Below are positions 38,014-48,154 of a stretch of 64,000 bases of DNA, one piece after another. How positions within the stretch are numbered: the first letter of the stretch is position 1; every line of letters starts with the position of its first letter. The notes under the pieces were generated by a model that saw only the letters and a program-made list of their open reading frames with translations, did not search any database and was not told where the DNA came from. The DNA comes from Bifidobacterium catulorum (GTDB lineage: Bacteria; Actinomycetota; Actinomycetes; Actinomycetales; Bifidobacteriaceae): contig NZ_QFFN01000006.1 in NCBI RefSeq assembly GCF_003129925.1, positions 29,160 to 93,159 of the forward strand. Reading direction: 5' to 3'. A program made the position numbers and the translations under genes.

Positions 38014-38264
38014 TGTCAGTCGGTACAGCTGATTACACCATCAAGAACCTCAACGAAAAGACCAATGCCGAGATCGAGGCTGCTCTCAAGCAGTCCAAGG
38101 AAGAGCTGTTCAACCTCCGCTTCCAGGCTGCCACCGGTCAGCTCGAAAACACCTCTCGTCTGAAGGCCGTCAAGCGCGACATCGCTCGCATGTACACGGT
38201 TCTTCGCGAGCGTGAGCTTGGCATCAGCGAGGCTCCCGCAGAAGATAAGACCGAGGAGAAGTAA
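38013..38264 (+). CDS. rpmC: 50S ribosomal protein L29
   Basis: An 83-residue two-helix protein; the family core is [20 protein letters not shown] then [18 protein letters not shown]. The acidic C-terminal tail is a small extension. The start ATG overlaps the rplP stop (TGATG). Confidence 0.97.
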   Translation: MSVGTADYTIKNLNEKTNAEIEAALKQSKEELFNLRFQAATGQLENTSRLKAVKRDIARMYTVLRERELGISEAPAEDKTEEK

Positions 38265-38266
38265 GC

Positions 38267-38527
38267 ATGGCTGAAGAGCGTAACTTCCGCAAGGTCCGCC
38301 GTGGCTACGTCGTGTCCGACAAGATGGACAAGACCATCACGGTGGAGATCGAGCACCGTTCGACCCACCCGCTGTACGGCAAGGTCGTTCGCACCACCAG
38401 CAAGGTCAAGGCCCATGATGAACACAACGAGGCGCACATTGGCGACCTCGTGAGTATTATGGAAACTCGACCCCTGAGCAAGACGAAGCGTTGGCGTCTC
38501 GACGCCATCGTGGAGCGCGCTAAGTAA
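38267..38527 (+). CDS. rpsQ: 30S ribosomal protein S17
   Basis: An 86-residue OB-fold protein: [33 protein letters not shown] and [18 protein letters not shown]. Two bases after rpmC. A strong hairpin follows, marking the S10/spc boundary. Confidence 0.98.
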   Translation: MAEERNFRKVRRGYVVSDKMDKTITVEIEHRSTHPLYGKVVRTTSKVKAHDEHNEAHIGDLVSIMETRPLSKTKRWRLDAIVERAK

Positions 38528-38547
38528 TACAAGTTCGGCAAGGCTCG

Positions 38548-38592
38548 CCATTCACCCGGCGGCCGGGTTCGTCTCGGCCGCCGAGTGAATGG
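38548..38592 (+). promoter_or_regulatory. Long hairpin between rpsQ and rplN
   Basis: CCATTCACCCGGCGGCCG (38548-38565) pairs with CGGCCGCCGAGTGAATGG (38575-38592), 18 bases with one mismatch and a nine-base loop. No T-tract follows. It divides the S10 part from the spc part, as a processing site, partial terminator or regulatory structure. Confidence 0.75.
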
Positions 38593-38621
38593 GGAGGACC
38601 AGCTCGGCTTAAGGAGAATCA

Positions 38622-38990
38622 ATGATTCAGCAGGAATCGCGACTTCGTGTCGCCGACAACACGGGTGCCAAGGAACTCTTGACCATCCGCGTGCTCGGTG
38701 GTTCGAAGCGCCGTTATGCAGGCATTGGCGACGTCATCGTCGCCACTGTCAAGGACGCCATTCCCGGCGGATCGGTCAAGAAGAGCGACGTTGTCAAGGC
38801 AGTGGTCGTTCGCACCGTGAAGGAAACCCGCCGCGCCGATGGCTCCTACATCAAGTTCGACGAGAACGCCGCCGTCATTCTCGGCTCCGGCCGTGAACCC
38901 AAGGGCACTCGTATTTTCGGACCGGTCGGTCGTGAACTGCGCGACAAGCGCTTCATGAAGATCGTGTCCCTCGCCCCGGAGGTGATCTGA
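38622..38990 (+). CDS. rplN: 50S ribosomal protein L14
   Basis: A 122-residue protein, [20 protein letters not shown], then [31 protein letters not shown] precedes the ATG. First gene of the spc part. Confidence 0.98.
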   Translation: MIQQESRLRVADNTGAKELLTIRVLGGSKRRYAGIGDVIVATVKDAIPGGSVKKSDVVKAVVVRTVKETRRADGSYIKFDENAAVILGSGREPKGTRIFGPVGRELRDKRFMKIVSLAPEVI

Positions 38991-39326
38991 GTGGTAGCCA
39001 AGATCAAGACCGGTGATGAGGTCAAGGTCATCCGCGGCAAGGACCGCGGCAAGGAAGGCAAGGTCGTCAAGATCCTGCCGAACGACCGCCTGATCGTCGA
39101 AGGCGTTCAGCTCGTCAAGAAGCACGTCCGCGCCACCCAGCAGGGCCAGCAGGCCGGCATCGTGTCCGTGGAGGCCCCGATCCATCGCTCCAACGTGATG
39201 GTCATCGACCCCGAGACGAAGCAGCCGACCCGCGTCGGCGTCATCGTCAAGGAAGAGGCCCGTGACGGCAAGGTCAAGAAGGTGCGCGTCCGCGTTGCCA
39301 AGAAGTCCGGAAAGGAGCTGGCATGA
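38991..39326 (+). CDS. rplX: 50S ribosomal protein L24
   Basis: A 111-residue assembly-initiator protein with the KOW motif [19 protein letters not shown] and [20 protein letters not shown] start immediately after the rplN stop; overlaps rplE by four bases. Confidence 0.97.
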   Translation: MVAKIKTGDEVKVIRGKDRGKEGKVVKILPNDRLIVEGVQLVKKHVRATQQGQQAGIVSVEAPIHRSNVMVIDPETKQPTRVGVIVKEEARDGKVKKVRVRVAKKSGKELA

Positions 39327-39895
39327 CCGATACCACTATCGAAGCGCCGGCAACCCCGCGCTTGAAGCAGCAGTACAACGAGGTCATCGTTCCTGAGCTG
39401 GAGAAGGAGTTCAAGTACTCCAACCCCATGCAGGTCGCTCGTGTCGAAAAGGTCGTCGTCTCCATGGGCGTCGGTGCCGCTGCCCGCGACTCCAAGCTCA
39501 TCGAAGGCGCTGTCTCCGACCTGACCAAGATTACCGGCCAGAAGCCGAAGATCACCAAGGCCAAGAAGTCCGTCGCCCAGTTCCACCTGCGCGAAGGCCA
39601 GGCCATCGGTGCGTACGTCACCCTCCGTGGCGAGCGCATGTGGGAGTTCCTCGATCGCCTTCTGACCCTGGCTCTGCCTCGTATTCGTGATTTCCGCGGC
39701 ATCAACGGCAATCAGTTCGATGGCAATGGCAACTACAACTTTGGTCTGACGGAACAGACGATGTTCATCGAAATCGACCCCGATGAGGTCGACCACCAGC
39801 GTGGTATGGACATCACAGTCGTCACCTCGACCAAGAACGACCAGGAGGCCAAGGTTCTGCTCAAGCACCTCGGTTTCCCGTTCAAGGAGAACTGA
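39323..39895 (+). CDS. rplE: 50S ribosomal protein L5
   Basis: A 190-residue central-protuberance protein: [56 protein letters not shown] and [24 protein letters not shown] overlap with rplX. Confidence 0.98.
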   Translation: MTDTTIEAPATPRLKQQYNEVIVPELEKEFKYSNPMQVARVEKVVVSMGVGAAARDSKLIEGAVSDLTKITGQKPKITKAKKSVAQFHLREGQAIGAYVTLRGERMWEFLDRLLTLALPRIRDFRGINGNQFDGNGNYNFGLTEQTMFIEIDPDEVDHQRGMDITVVTSTKNDQEAKVLLKHLGFPFKEN

Positions 39896-39896
39896 T

Positions 39897-40082
39897 ATGG
39901 CAAAAACCGCTCTGAAGAACAAGGCGGCCGGCAAGCCTAAGTTCAAGGTTCGCGCTTACACGCGCTGCCAGGTCTGCGGTCGTCCCCATTCCGTGTACCG
40001 CAAGTTCGGTCTCTGCCGCGTCTGCCTTCGCGAGAAGGCCCACCGCGGAGAGCTTCCCGGCGTCACGAAGTCCAGTTGGTAA
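39897..40082 (+). CDS. rpsZ: 30S ribosomal protein S14, type Z (zinc)
   Basis: A 61-residue short S14 with two CXXC pairs ([20 protein letters not shown]), the zinc-dependent form. It starts one base after the rplE stop, with AAGGAGAACTG as ribosome binding site. An 86-base gap with a hairpin follows. Confidence 0.97.
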   Translation: MAKTALKNKAAGKPKFKVRAYTRCQVCGRPHSVYRKFGLCRVCLREKAHRGELPGVTKSSW

Positions 40083-40104
40083 ATATCGACGCTGAAGGTC
40101 CACT

Positions 40105-40133
40105 GCTTCACGGCTGTACAAAGGCCGTGAAGC
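40105..40133 (+). promoter_or_regulatory. Hairpin between rpsZ and rpsH
   Basis: GCTTCACGGC (40105-40114) pairs exactly with GCCGTGAAGC (40124-40133). No T-tract. In E. coli, S8 controls the spc operon through an RNA site; whether this hairpin just ahead of the S8 gene plays such a role is inference. Confidence 0.65.
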
Positions 40134-40168
40134 GGCGGAAACCACGGCGAGGAAGGGCATAAGCCCAC

Positions 40169-40567
40169 ATGACAATGACAGATCCGATCGCAGACATGCT
40201 TACGCGTCTGCGTAACGCGAGCACGGCTAAGCACGAGACCGTCGACATGCCGTACTCCAAGTTCAAGGCGGCCATCGCCGCCATCCTGAAGCGTGAAGGC
40301 TACATCAAGGACTTCACCGCCAAGGAAGCCAAGGTCGGCCAGACCCTTGAGGTCACCCTCAAGTACGGCCCGAACGGCGAGCGTTCCATCGAAGGCATCA
40401 AGCGCGTTTCCAAGCCGGGCCTTCGTCGTTACGCCAAGTCCGACTCCCTGCCCATGCCGCTGGGTGGTCTTGGCATCGCCATCATCTCGACCAGCTCGGG
40501 ACTGATGACCCAGAAGGAATGCCTCAAGGAAGGCATCGGCGGCGAGATCGTCGCCTACGTGTGGTGA
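40169..40567 (+). CDS. rpsH: 30S ribosomal protein S8
   Basis: A 132-residue rRNA-binding protein beginning [17 protein letters not shown], and ending [31 protein letters not shown] lies about ten bases before the ATG. Confidence 0.98.
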   Translation: MTMTDPIADMLTRLRNASTAKHETVDMPYSKFKAAIAAILKREGYIKDFTAKEAKVGQTLEVTLKYGPNGERSIEGIKRVSKPGLRRYAKSDSLPMPLGGLGIAIISTSSGLMTQKECLKEGIGGEIVAYVW

Positions 40568-40587
40568 GAAAGGAGAGCTGATAACTT

Positions 40588-41127
40588 ATGGCATCGCATA
40601 TCGGTAAGCTCCCCGTCGCCATTCCGGCTGGGGTTGAGGTCAAGCTCGACGGACAGGTGTTCAGCGCCAAGGGTCCCAAGGGTTCCGACTCCTACACTAT
40701 CCCCGAAGGCATCACCGCCACCGTGGAGAACAACGAGATTGTTCTCACCACGGCCGATGATCTTCGTCCCACCCGCGCCAAGCATGGCCTGAGCCGCTCC
40801 ATCATCGCTTCGATGGTCAAGGGCGTGCACGAGGGCTACGCCAAGCGCCTGCTCATCGTCGGCACCGGTTACCGTGTGGTCGCCAAGGGCAAGGGCCTTG
40901 AGTTCTTCCTGGGCTACTCCCACACCATCACCGTGAACCCGCCGGAAGGCATCGAGTTCGAGATCGTCAACCCGAACGAGCTCGTTGTCAAGGGTTACGA
41001 CAAGCAGGTCGTCGGCCAGGTCGCAGCTAACATCCGCAAGCTCCGCGCTCCGGAACCCTACAAGGGCAAGGGCGTCAAGTACGCGGACGAGCGTATCCTG
41101 CGCAAGGCTGGAAAGGCTGGTAAGTAA
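40588..41127 (+). CDS. rplF: 50S ribosomal protein L6
   Basis: A 179-residue two-domain protein with [28 protein letters not shown]-type segment ([19 protein letters not shown]) and the [16 protein letters not shown] end. 20 bases after rpsH. Confidence 0.98.
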   Translation: MASHIGKLPVAIPAGVEVKLDGQVFSAKGPKGSDSYTIPEGITATVENNEIVLTTADDLRPTRAKHGLSRSIIASMVKGVHEGYAKRLLIVGTGYRVVAKGKGLEFFLGYSHTITVNPPEGIEFEIVNPNELVVKGYDKQVVGQVAANIRKLRAPEPYKGKGVKYADERILRKAGKAGK

Positions 41128-41128
41128 T

Positions 41129-41500
41129 ATGACCGTCAAGATTTTCGGTAAGGGCAAGAAGGTTGCCCGCCTGCGCCGTCACGCTCGTCTCCGCAAGAGG
41201 ATCATCGGCACTCCCGAGCGTCCGCGTCTGGTCGTTACCCGCACCAACCGCAACATGTTCGCTCAGGTCGTGGATGACACCAAGGGCATCACCCTGGTCA
41301 ACGCCTCCACGATGAACGAGGAGTTCTCCGGCTTCGAAGGCACCAAGACCGACGCCGCCAAGAAGGTCGGCGAGCTTGTCGCCGAACGTGCCAAGGCCGC
41401 AGGCATCACCGCCGTCGTCTTCGACCGCGGTGGCAACAAGTACCATGGTCGCGTTGCAGCTGTTGCTGAGGGCGCCCGCGAGGGAGGTCTGGCACTGTGA
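41129..41500 (+). CDS. rplR: 50S ribosomal protein L18
   Basis: A 123-residue 5S rRNA-binding protein: [40 protein letters not shown] and [20 protein letters not shown] then AREGGLAL. One base after rplF and overlapping rpsE by four bases. Confidence 0.98.
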   Translation: MTVKIFGKGKKVARLRRHARLRKRIIGTPERPRLVVTRTNRNMFAQVVDDTKGITLVNASTMNEEFSGFEGTKTDAAKKVGELVAERAKAAGITAVVFDRGGNKYHGRVAAVAEGAREGGLAL

Positions 41501-42228
41501 GCGACAACGAAGTGAAGGAAACCCAAGTGGCTGAAGATTCGCAGAAGAACGAAACCGAAGCCGGCGCCAAGAACGAGGAGCGCAAGGGCCGTCGCGGTGG
41601 TCGCGGCGAAGGTCGTCGAGGCGACCGTCGCAACCGTCGCGAGGAGAACCGCGGCGACGAGCTGCTGGACCGCGTGGTCACCATCAACCGTGTGGCCAAG
41701 ACCCACAAGGGCGGTCGTACGTTCAGCTTCGCCGCTCTCGTGGTCGTCGGTGACGGCAACGGCACCGTGGGCGTTGGCTACGGCAAGTCCCGTGAGGTCC
41801 CTGCCGCCATCGCCAAGGGCCAGCTCGACGCCAAGAAGCACATGTTCACCATTCCGCGCGTCCGCGGCACCATCACCCACCCGGTGCAGGGCCACGACGC
41901 CGCCGGCACCGTGCTGCTTCGTCCGGCCGCCCCGGGAACCGGCGTTATCGCCGGCGGTCCGGTCCGCGCCGTGCTTGAGTGCGCCGGTGTGACCGACATC
42001 CTGTCCAAGTCCATGGGTTCGGCCAACTCCATCAACGTGGTGAACGCCACCGTCGCCGCCCTCAAGCAGCTTGAGGAGCCGGAGGAGGTCGCCGCCCGTC
42101 GTGGTCTGAGCCTTGAGGAGGTCGCCCCCGAAGCCCTGCTTCGTGAGCGTGCCGCCGGCATCGCCGAAGCCCGCAAGGCTCGCGAGGAAGCCGCCGCCAA
42201 GGCCGCTGAAGAGAAGGACGGTGAGTGA
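41497..42228 (+). CDS. rpsE: 30S ribosomal protein S5
   Basis: A 243-residue protein. The core runs from [20 protein letters not shown] to the [20 protein letters not shown] segment. A basic Arg/Gly-rich N-terminal extension ([20 protein letters not shown]) and a C-terminal Ala/Glu tail are typical of actinobacteria. GTG start in a GTGA overlap with rplR. Confidence 0.97.
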   Translation: MSDNEVKETQVAEDSQKNETEAGAKNEERKGRRGGRGEGRRGDRRNRREENRGDELLDRVVTINRVAKTHKGGRTFSFAALVVVGDGNGTVGVGYGKSREVPAAIAKGQLDAKKHMFTIPRVRGTITHPVQGHDAAGTVLLRPAAPGTGVIAGGPVRAVLECAGVTDILSKSMGSANSINVVNATVAALKQLEEPEEVAARRGLSLEEVAPEALLRERAAGIAEARKAREEAAAKAAEEKDGE

Positions 42229-42230
42229 GC

Positions 42231-42413
42231 ATGGCAAACATCAAGATCACTCTGAACCGCGGTTTCGTCGGCAAGACCGAAGCGCAGAAGGCCACCGCCA
42301 AGTCGCTGGGCCTGCACAAGATCGGTCAGTCCGTCGTCCGTGAGGACAACCCTGTCTACCGTGGCATGGTCGCCAAGATCCGCCACATGGTCACCGTTGA
42401 GGAGGCAGACTGA
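42231..42413 (+). CDS. rpmD: 50S ribosomal protein L30
   Basis: A 60-residue protein, [19 protein letters not shown], then [21 protein letters not shown] took ATG 42231, two bases after the rpsE stop; a GTG two codons earlier overlaps rpsE. Confidence 0.97.
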   Translation: MANIKITLNRGFVGKTEAQKATAKSLGLHKIGQSVVREDNPVYRGMVAKIRHMVTVEEAD

Positions 42414-42415
42414 TT

Positions 42416-42880
42416 ATGACTGAGAACAACGAGGAAGTCACGATCATCCGCATGCATGACCTGCGTCCTGCCCCCGGCGCCAACAAGGACCGCATCCGTG
42501 TCGGTCGAGGCGAAGGCTCCAAGGGTAAGACCTCCGGTCGTGGCACCAAGGGCACGAAGGCCCGCTACCAGGTTCGTCCTGGCTTCGAAGGCGGTCAGCT
42601 CCCGCTGTACATGCGCCTTCCGAAGCTGCGTGGCTTCAAGAGCCCGTTCAAGAAGGTGTATCAGGTCGTCAACGTCTCCACGCTCGTCGAGCTCTTCCCC
42701 GAGGGCGGCGAAGTGACCGTTGAGGCTCTGGTCGCCAAGGGCGCCGTTCGCGGCGGCCAGCCGGTGAAGATTCTCGGCGACGGCGAGACCACGGTCGCCT
42801 TCACGCTCAAGGGCGTCAAGGCCTCCGCTTCCGCCAAGGCCAAGATCGAAGCCGCAGGAGGCTCCATCTCCGAAGAGTAA
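42416..42880 (+). CDS. rplO: 50S ribosomal protein L15
   Basis: A 154-residue protein: [40 protein letters not shown] and [20 protein letters not shown]. Two bases after rpmD. A hairpin and a new promoter separate it from secY. Confidence 0.97.
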   Translation: MTENNEEVTIIRMHDLRPAPGANKDRIRVGRGEGSKGKTSGRGTKGTKARYQVRPGFEGGQLPLYMRLPKLRGFKSPFKKVYQVVNVSTLVELFPEGGEVTVEALVAKGAVRGGQPVKILGDGETTVAFTLKGVKASASAKAKIEAAGGSISEE

Positions 42881-42910
42881 TCTCTCGGGAGAAGCGCCTT
42901 CATAGGCAGT

Positions 42911-42958
42911 ATGACCCTCCCCAAGGATTTGGGGAGGGTCATTGCATATGAGTACACT
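42911..42958 (+). promoter_or_regulatory. Hairpin and secY promoter
   Basis: ATGACCCTCCCCAA (42911-42924) pairs perfectly with TTGGGGAGGGTCAT (42929-42942), a 14-bp stem with a four-base loop and no T-tract. TTGGGG (42929-42934) in its right arm could be a -35 for TACACT (42953-42958, 18-base spacer). The hairpin may attenuate read-through from rplO while the promoter restarts transcription for secY-adk. Confidence 0.6.
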
Positions 42959-43006
42959 GTTTGCCTGTGCGCCTTCACTACGCGGGGCGTACTAAGGGAG
43001 GAACAC

Positions 43007-44338
43007 GTGAGAACGCTAATACAAGCTCTCCGTACCAAGGAGTTGAGGAACAAGATCCTCTTCGTCTTCGGTATCATCATCATCTACCGCATCGGTTCAT
43101 TCATTCCGACGCCGGGCGTCGACTACCGTGCGGTGCAGGACTGCGTGGCCAGCTCCAGCAACGAGGACTTCATCGGTCTGGTCAACCTCTTCTCCGGTGG
43201 CGCCCTGCTGCAGCTGTCGATCTTCGCGTTGGGCATCATGCCGTACATCACGGCGTCCATCGTGGTGCAGCTGCTGCGAGTGGTGATCCCCCGCTTCGAG
43301 GCGTTGCACAAGGAGGGGCAGTCCGGCGAGGCCAAGCTGACGCAGTACACGCGTTACATGACCATCGGTCTGGCGGTGCTGCAGTCCACCACGATTCTCG
43401 TCACGGCGCGCACGGGCGCGCTGTTCAACGGCCTGTGCACCAAGCCGGTCATCCCCGACGGGTCGGTGTGGAACCTCATCGTCATGATCCTGATCATGAC
43501 GGGCGGCACGGGCCTGATCATGTGGATGGCCGAGCTCGTCACGGACAAGGGCATCGGCAACGGCATGAGCGTGCTGATCTTCATGTCGATCTGCTCGGGC
43601 TTCCTGCCCAAGCTGTGGGACATCGGCTGGGGCACGAACGGCTCCAACGGCGACTGGACGAAGTTCGGCATCGTCGTGGGCGTGCTGGTCGTCATCCTCG
43701 TGTTCGTCGACTTCGTGGAGCTGTGCCAGAGGCGCATCCCGGTGCAGTACACGCGCCGCATGATCGGCCGCAAGATGTACGGCGGCACGAGCACCTACCT
43801 GCCGCTGAAGATCAACATGAGCGGCGTGATCCCGCCGATCTTCGCGTCGTCGATCCTCGCGGTGCCGACCCTGATCGCCCAGTTCGGCAAGAGCGACCAG
43901 AAATGGGTGCAGTGGATCAACACGAACCTGGCCGACACGACGACCGTGTGGTACATCGGCCTGTACGCGCTGATGATCGTGTTCTTCTGCTTCTTCTACA
44001 CGTCGATCACGTTCAACACGGACGAGACGGCCGACAACATGAAGCAGTACGGCGGCTTCATCCCCGGCATCCGTGCCGGCCGCGCCACCAGCGCATACCT
44101 TACGTACGTGATGAACCGCCTCAACACCGTGGGCGCCGTCTACCTGCTGTTCGTGGCCCTCATCCCGACCGTGCTCATCATGGCGCTGAACCTCGGCCAG
44201 CAGCTGCCCTTCGGCGGCACGACCATCCTGATCATCGCCGGCGTCGGCCTCGACACCCTGCGTCAGGCCCGCGCACGCACCGAGCAGTTCCAGTACGAGG
44301 GCTTCCTGCTCGAAGACGAAACCACCACCAAGGAGTGA
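43007..44338 (+). CDS. secY: Protein translocase subunit SecY
   Basis: A 443-residue membrane channel with ten hydrophobic helices, the core of the Sec translocon. Marker segments: RIGSFIPTPGVDY at the first helix, LFSGGALLQLSIFALGIMPY (plug/TM2 region), QYTRRMIGRKMYGGTSTYLP and LRQARARTEQFQYEGF at the end. Start GTG 43007 follows GGGAGGAACAC; the frame is open further upstream through the promoter, which I excluded. adk starts one base after the stop. Confidence 0.97.
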   Translation: MRTLIQALRTKELRNKILFVFGIIIIYRIGSFIPTPGVDYRAVQDCVASSSNEDFIGLVNLFSGGALLQLSIFALGIMPYITASIVVQLLRVVIPRFEALHKEGQSGEAKLTQYTRYMTIGLAVLQSTTILVTARTGALFNGLCTKPVIPDGSVWNLIVMILIMTGGTGLIMWMAELVTDKGIGNGMSVLIFMSICSGFLPKLWDIGWGTNGSNGDWTKFGIVVGVLVVILVFVDFVELCQRRIPVQYTRRMIGRKMYGGTSTYLPLKINMSGVIPPIFASSILAVPTLIAQFGKSDQKWVQWINTNLADTTTVWYIGLYALMIVFFCFFYTSITFNTDETADNMKQYGGFIPGIRAGRATSAYLTYVMNRLNTVGAVYLLFVALIPTVLIMALNLGQQLPFGGTTILIIAGVGLDTLRQARARTEQFQYEGFLLEDETTTKE

Positions 44339-44339
44339 T

Positions 44340-44906
44340 ATGCGACTGTTAATCATGGGACCCCAGGGCGTCGGCAAAGGCACGCAGGCCGCCCTGCTCG
44401 CCAAGCACTACGGCATCCCGACCATCTCCACCGGAGACATCTTCCGTTTCAACATCAAGAACAAGACGGAACTCGGCGTCGAGGCACTCAAGTACATCGA
44501 CAAGGGCGAACTCGTCCCCGACGAACTGACCAACCGCATCGTCGAGGACCGTCTCGGCCAGGACGATGTGAAGAACGGCTGGATCCTCGACGGATACCCG
44601 CGCAACGCCTCCCAGGTGGAAGCGCTCGACGGCATCACCGCCAAGCTGGGCACCCCGCTCGACGCCGTCGTCGCGCTTGACGCCGATCACGACGTGCTCA
44701 TGGCCCGCATGAAGAAGCGTGCCGAGATCGAGGGCCGTTCCGACGACACCCCCGAGGCCATCGCCAAGCGTCTCGACGTGTACGCCAAGGAGACCGCACC
44801 GCTGCTCGACACCTACGAACAACGTGGACTGCTCGTCAAGATCGACGGCACCGGCGATATCGACGACATTCAGGCCGGCATCGTCAACGCGCTTGACGCC
44901 CGCTGA
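44340..44906 (+). CDS. adk: Adenylate kinase
   Basis: A 188-residue enzyme catalysing ATP + AMP = 2 ADP. P-loop GPQGVGKGTQAALLAKHYGI, AMP-site region ISTGDIFRFNIKNKTELG and DGYPRNASQVEALD are clear. The LID domain is short (RMKKRAEIEGRSDDTPEAIA) and lacks the zinc cysteines, as in other actinobacterial Adk. Co-transcribed with secY; terminator follows. Confidence 0.97.
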   Translation: MRLLIMGPQGVGKGTQAALLAKHYGIPTISTGDIFRFNIKNKTELGVEALKYIDKGELVPDELTNRIVEDRLGQDDVKNGWILDGYPRNASQVEALDGITAKLGTPLDAVVALDADHDVLMARMKKRAEIEGRSDDTPEAIAKRLDVYAKETAPLLDTYEQRGLLVKIDGTGDIDDIQAGIVNALDAR

Positions 44907-44927
44907 CGATCGCACATCATCGTGACG

Positions 44928-44974
44928 ACACGGCGTTCCCGTGATTTGCGGGAACGCCGTGTTTCTGTTATTCT
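44928..44974 (+). terminator. adk terminator with embedded infA promoter
   Basis: ACACGGCGTTCCCG (44928-44941) pairs exactly with CGGGAACGCCGTGT (44949-44962), followed by TTCTGTTATT. The right arm also supplies a -35, TTGCGG (44946-44951), placed 17 bases before a -10, TATTCT (44969-44974), so the infA operon promoter overlaps the terminator of the previous unit. Confidence 0.8.
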
Positions 44975-45039
44975 AAATATTTGGTGTGTCTTCGGGCATA
45001 TCTTTAAGTAATCGTAGCCAAGGACGGGATCGAGAGCTC

Positions 45040-45258
45040 ATGGCAAAAGACGGTGTGATTGAGGTAGAAGGTCGTGTTGTCGAAGCATTGCCGAACGCGA
45101 TGTTTCGAGTCGAACTGGAAAACAAGCACATCGTTCTGGCGACCATCTCCGGAAAGATGCGTAAGAACTACATCCGCATTCTCCCGCAGGATCGCGTTGT
45201 GCTCGAAATGAGCCCGTACGATCTCAACCGAGGCCGCATTACGTACCGTTACAAGTAA
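45040..45258 (+). CDS. infA: Translation initiation factor IF-1
   Basis: A 72-residue OB-fold protein, [20 protein letters not shown], then [20 protein letters not shown], ending GRITYRYK. It blocks the A-site during initiation. Start ATG 45040; first gene of the alpha part. Confidence 0.98.
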   Translation: MAKDGVIEVEGRVVEALPNAMFRVELENKHIVLATISGKMRKNYIRILPQDRVVLEMSPYDLNRGRITYRYK

Positions 45259-45268
45259 AAGGAAAACC

Positions 45269-45382
45269 ATGAAGGTCAGCCCCAGTGTGAAGAAGATCTG
45301 CGACAAGTGCCGCGTGATCCGTCGTCACGGCCGCGTCATGGTGATCTGCGAGAACCCGCGCCACAAGCAGCGTCAGGGCTGA
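45269..45382 (+). CDS. rpmJ: 50S ribosomal protein L36
   Basis: A 37-residue zinc protein, [20 protein letters not shown], with the CXXC...C...H ligands (C11, C14, C27, H32). AAAAGGAAAACC precedes the ATG; ten bases after infA. Confidence 0.97.
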   Translation: MKVSPSVKKICDKCRVIRRHGRVMVICENPRHKQRQG

Positions 45383-45527
45383 AAGCAGACCCCAGCGGCA
45401 ATTATCATCAGACGCTGAATCACAGTGTTCGCATCACCACGTGCGGCATTGAACCCCAGGTGCGGAGGCCTGGGCCGTGAATTCGGACGATTTGGCGTAA
45501 GACCTCCGATGAACAGAAGGAATCGCA

Positions 45528-45902
45528 ATGGCACGTCTTGCCGGAGTCGACATCCCCAATGAGAAGCGCATCGAGATCGCCCTCACCTACATCTTCGGTG
45601 TTGGTCGTACTCGTGCCAAGGAAACGCTCGCAGCGACCGGAATCAATCCGGACACCCGCGTCAAGGATCTCTCCGATGAGCAGCTGATCACGCTGCGTGA
45701 TTACCTCGAAGGTAACTACAAGATCGAGGGTGATCTCCGCCGTGAGGTGGATGCGGATATCCGCCGTAAGATCCAGATCAACTGCTACCAGGGTATGCGT
45801 CATCGCAGGCACCTGCCTGTCCGTGGCCAGCGTACCAAGACCAATGCCCGCACCCGCAAGGGTCCGAAGCGCACGGTCGCCGGTAAGAAGAAGGCCGCCT
45901 GA
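45528..45902 (+). CDS. rpsM: 30S ribosomal protein S13
   Basis: A 124-residue small-subunit head protein: [34 protein letters not shown] and [20 protein letters not shown]. The 145-base gap to rpmJ contains a small CCCAGG/CCTGGG hairpin (45455-45474). Confidence 0.98.
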   Translation: MARLAGVDIPNEKRIEIALTYIFGVGRTRAKETLAATGINPDTRVKDLSDEQLITLRDYLEGNYKIEGDLRREVDADIRRKIQINCYQGMRHRRHLPVRGQRTKTNARTRKGPKRTVAGKKKAA

Positions 45903-45988
45903 TATCCAGGCGCCGAATCAGGCCACGAGGCGTTCGTCCTCATCGCCTGACATAGCAATACATTCGTACAACTAGGAAACGAGGATCC

Positions 45989-46387
45989 ATGGCAGCTGCG
46001 AAGCAGGCCACGCGTAAGCCCCGTCGCAGGGACCGTAAGTCGGTTCCCGTCGGGCAGGCGCACATCAAGTCCACATTCAACAACACGATCATCTCGATCA
46101 CCGATCCGTCCGGAGCCGTCGTCTCCTGGGCCTCCGGTGGCGATGTCGGCTTCAAGGGCTCCCGCAAGTCCACGCCGTACGCCGCTGGCATGGCCGCCGA
46201 TGCCGCCGCTCGTAAGGCTATGGAACACGGCGTCAAGAAGGTCGACGTGTTCGTCAAGGGCCCGGGTTCCGGTCGTGAAACCGCCATCCGCTCCCTGCAG
46301 TCCGCAGGCCTTGAGGTCGGCTCCATCTCCGACGTCACCCCGCAGGCTCATAACGGCGTTCGTCCTCCGAAGCGCCGTCGCGTCTGA
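45989..46387 (+). CDS. rpsK: 30S ribosomal protein S11
   Basis: A 132-residue platform protein: [40 protein letters not shown] and [18 protein letters not shown]. In many bacteria rpsD follows here; in this genome rpoA comes directly next. Confidence 0.98.
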   Translation: MAAAKQATRKPRRRDRKSVPVGQAHIKSTFNNTIISITDPSGAVVSWASGGDVGFKGSRKSTPYAAGMAADAAARKAMEHGVKKVDVFVKGPGSGRETAIRSLQSAGLEVGSISDVTPQAHNGVRPPKRRRV

Positions 46388-46424
46388 AGCACTGACCTAC
46401 AGAATTTCATAATCCAACCCGCGA

Positions 46425-46449
46425 AAACCGACGAGTGCACGGTCGGTTT
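46425..46449 (+). promoter_or_regulatory. Hairpin between rpsK and rpoA
   Basis: AAACCGAC (46425-46432) pairs exactly with GTCGGTTT (46442-46449), just ahead of the rpoA ribosome binding site. It may tune rpoA translation or mark an internal processing site. Confidence 0.5.
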
Positions 46450-46469
46450 GAGCTGAAAGGATAGTACAA

Positions 46470-47468
46470 GTGCTTATTGCACAGCGTCCGACCCTGACTG
46501 AGGAAGTCCTCAATCCCCAGCGTTCCCGCTTTACCATTGAGCCGTTGGAGCCTGGTTTTGGCTACACGCTCGGTAATTCGCTGCGCCGCACGCTGCTGAG
46601 CTCCATCCCCGGGGCTGCAGTGACTTCGGTCCGTATCTCCGGTGCCCTGCATGAGTTCACCACCCTGCCGGGCGTCAAGGAGGATGTGACCGAGATTCTT
46701 CTGAACATCAAGGGCATCGTTCTCACCAGCGAATATGACGAGCCTGTCGTCATGTACCTGCGTAAGAGCGGCGAAGGCGAGGCCACCGCCGGAGACATCA
46801 CTCCGCCGGCCGGCGTCGTCATCTCCAACCCGGATCTTCACATCGCCACCCTCGCCGAGGACGGCGAGCTGGAGATCGAGTTCACCGTCGAGCGTGGCCG
46901 CGGTTACGTTCCTGCACAGATGAACAAGCAGGATACGGGCGAGATCGGTCGCATTCCGGTGGATTCCATCTACTCTCCGGTGCTCAAGGTGAGCTACAAG
47001 GTCGAGGCTACTCGTGTCGAGCAGCGCACCGACTTCGACAAGCTCATCCTCGACGTGGAGACCAATCCGGCCATTTCCCCGCGTGACGCCGTGGCGTCCG
47101 CCGGCTCCACCCTTGTCGAGCTGTTCGGCCTGTGCCGCGAGCTCAACAACCAGGCGGAGGGAATCGAGGTCGGCCCGGTTCCGGTAGTGGAGGAAACCAA
47201 CCCCGAGATGGCGGTCCCGATCGAGGACCTCAACCTGACGCAGCGTTCGTACAACTGCCTCAAGCGTGAGGGCATCCACACGATTGGCGAGCTGGTCTCC
47301 CACACGGAGCAGGACCTGCTCGACATCCGCAATTTCGGTATGAAGTCCATCGACGAGGTCAAGGAGAAGCTGCAGGCCCTCGGTCTGTCGCTCAAGGCCT
47401 CCCCGCTGGGCCTCGACAACATCAATCTCGAAGGAGGCACGTTCTTCTCTCCCGAAGACGAGGCCTGA
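46470..47468 (+). CDS. rpoA: DNA-directed RNA polymerase alpha subunit
   Basis: A 332-residue subunit. The N-terminal dimerisation domain has [20 protein letters not shown], the C-terminal DNA-binding domain starts near residue 245 with [20 protein letters not shown] and contains the [14 protein letters not shown] helix. GTG start at 46470 behind AAAGG. Confidence 0.98.
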   Translation: MLIAQRPTLTEEVLNPQRSRFTIEPLEPGFGYTLGNSLRRTLLSSIPGAAVTSVRISGALHEFTTLPGVKEDVTEILLNIKGIVLTSEYDEPVVMYLRKSGEGEATAGDITPPAGVVISNPDLHIATLAEDGELEIEFTVERGRGYVPAQMNKQDTGEIGRIPVDSIYSPVLKVSYKVEATRVEQRTDFDKLILDVETNPAISPRDAVASAGSTLVELFGLCRELNNQAEGIEVGPVPVVEETNPEMAVPIEDLNLTQRSYNCLKREGIHTIGELVSHTEQDLLDIRNFGMKSIDEVKEKLQALGLSLKASPLGLDNINLEGGTFFSPEDEA

Positions 47469-47584
47469 CGGCCGACCGTCTTTCGGAGGGGAAGATCGTC
47501 TTCCTCGAACAAACGCCGTTCCGTGCCGCACAGACGTTTGGGCATATGCCCTCCTGGCGGCATGGAACATAAGGAGTAACTACA

Positions 47585-48109
47585 ATGCCTACACCCAAGA
47601 AGGGCCCGCGTCTGGCTTCCAGCCCCGCTCACGAGCGTCTGATGCTCGCCAACATGGCGACCAGCCTCTTCCAGCACGGCCGCATCACCACCACGCTGCC
47701 GAAGGCCAAGCGTCTGCGTCCGCTCGCCGAGCGTCTCATCACGTTCGCCAAGCGTGGCGACCTGCACTCCCGCCGTCGTGTCATGCGCGTCATCCGCAAC
47801 AAGAGCGTCGTGCACGCCCTGTTCACCGACATCGCTGAAATGATGGAGCAGCGTGAAGGCGGCTACACCCGCATCGTCAAGATCGGCGCCCGTCGTGGCG
47901 ACAACACGCCGCAGGCCGTCATTGAGCTCGTCACCGAGCCGCTGAGCGCCAAGAAGGCCACCGTCGCCGAGGCCGAGGCAGCCACCAAGGTCGCCGCCGA
48001 CAAGGAGGCCGAAGAGGCTCCGAAGACCGAGGCCACCGAGGCCGAGGCTCCGGCCGCTGAAGCCACCGAGGCTCCGGCTGAGGCTCCCGCCGAGGAGAAG
48101 GCCGAGTGA
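47585..48109 (+). CDS. rplQ: 50S ribosomal protein L17
   Basis: A 174-residue protein; the family core [20 protein letters not shown] then [24 protein letters not shown] sequence ends near residue 120. The last 55 residues are an Ala/Glu-rich low-complexity tail, common in actinobacterial L17. AAGGAGTAACTACA precedes the ATG. Last ribosomal gene of the cluster. Confidence 0.97.
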   Translation: MPTPKKGPRLASSPAHERLMLANMATSLFQHGRITTTLPKAKRLRPLAERLITFAKRGDLHSRRRVMRVIRNKSVVHALFTDIAEMMEQREGGYTRIVKIGARRGDNTPQAVIELVTEPLSAKKATVAEAEAATKVAADKEAEEAPKTEATEAEAPAAEATEAPAEAPAEEKAE

Positions 48110-48154
48110 ATCGTTAGTCCACTTCGGTGAACGACGTTTCATATCGTTGTTGCA

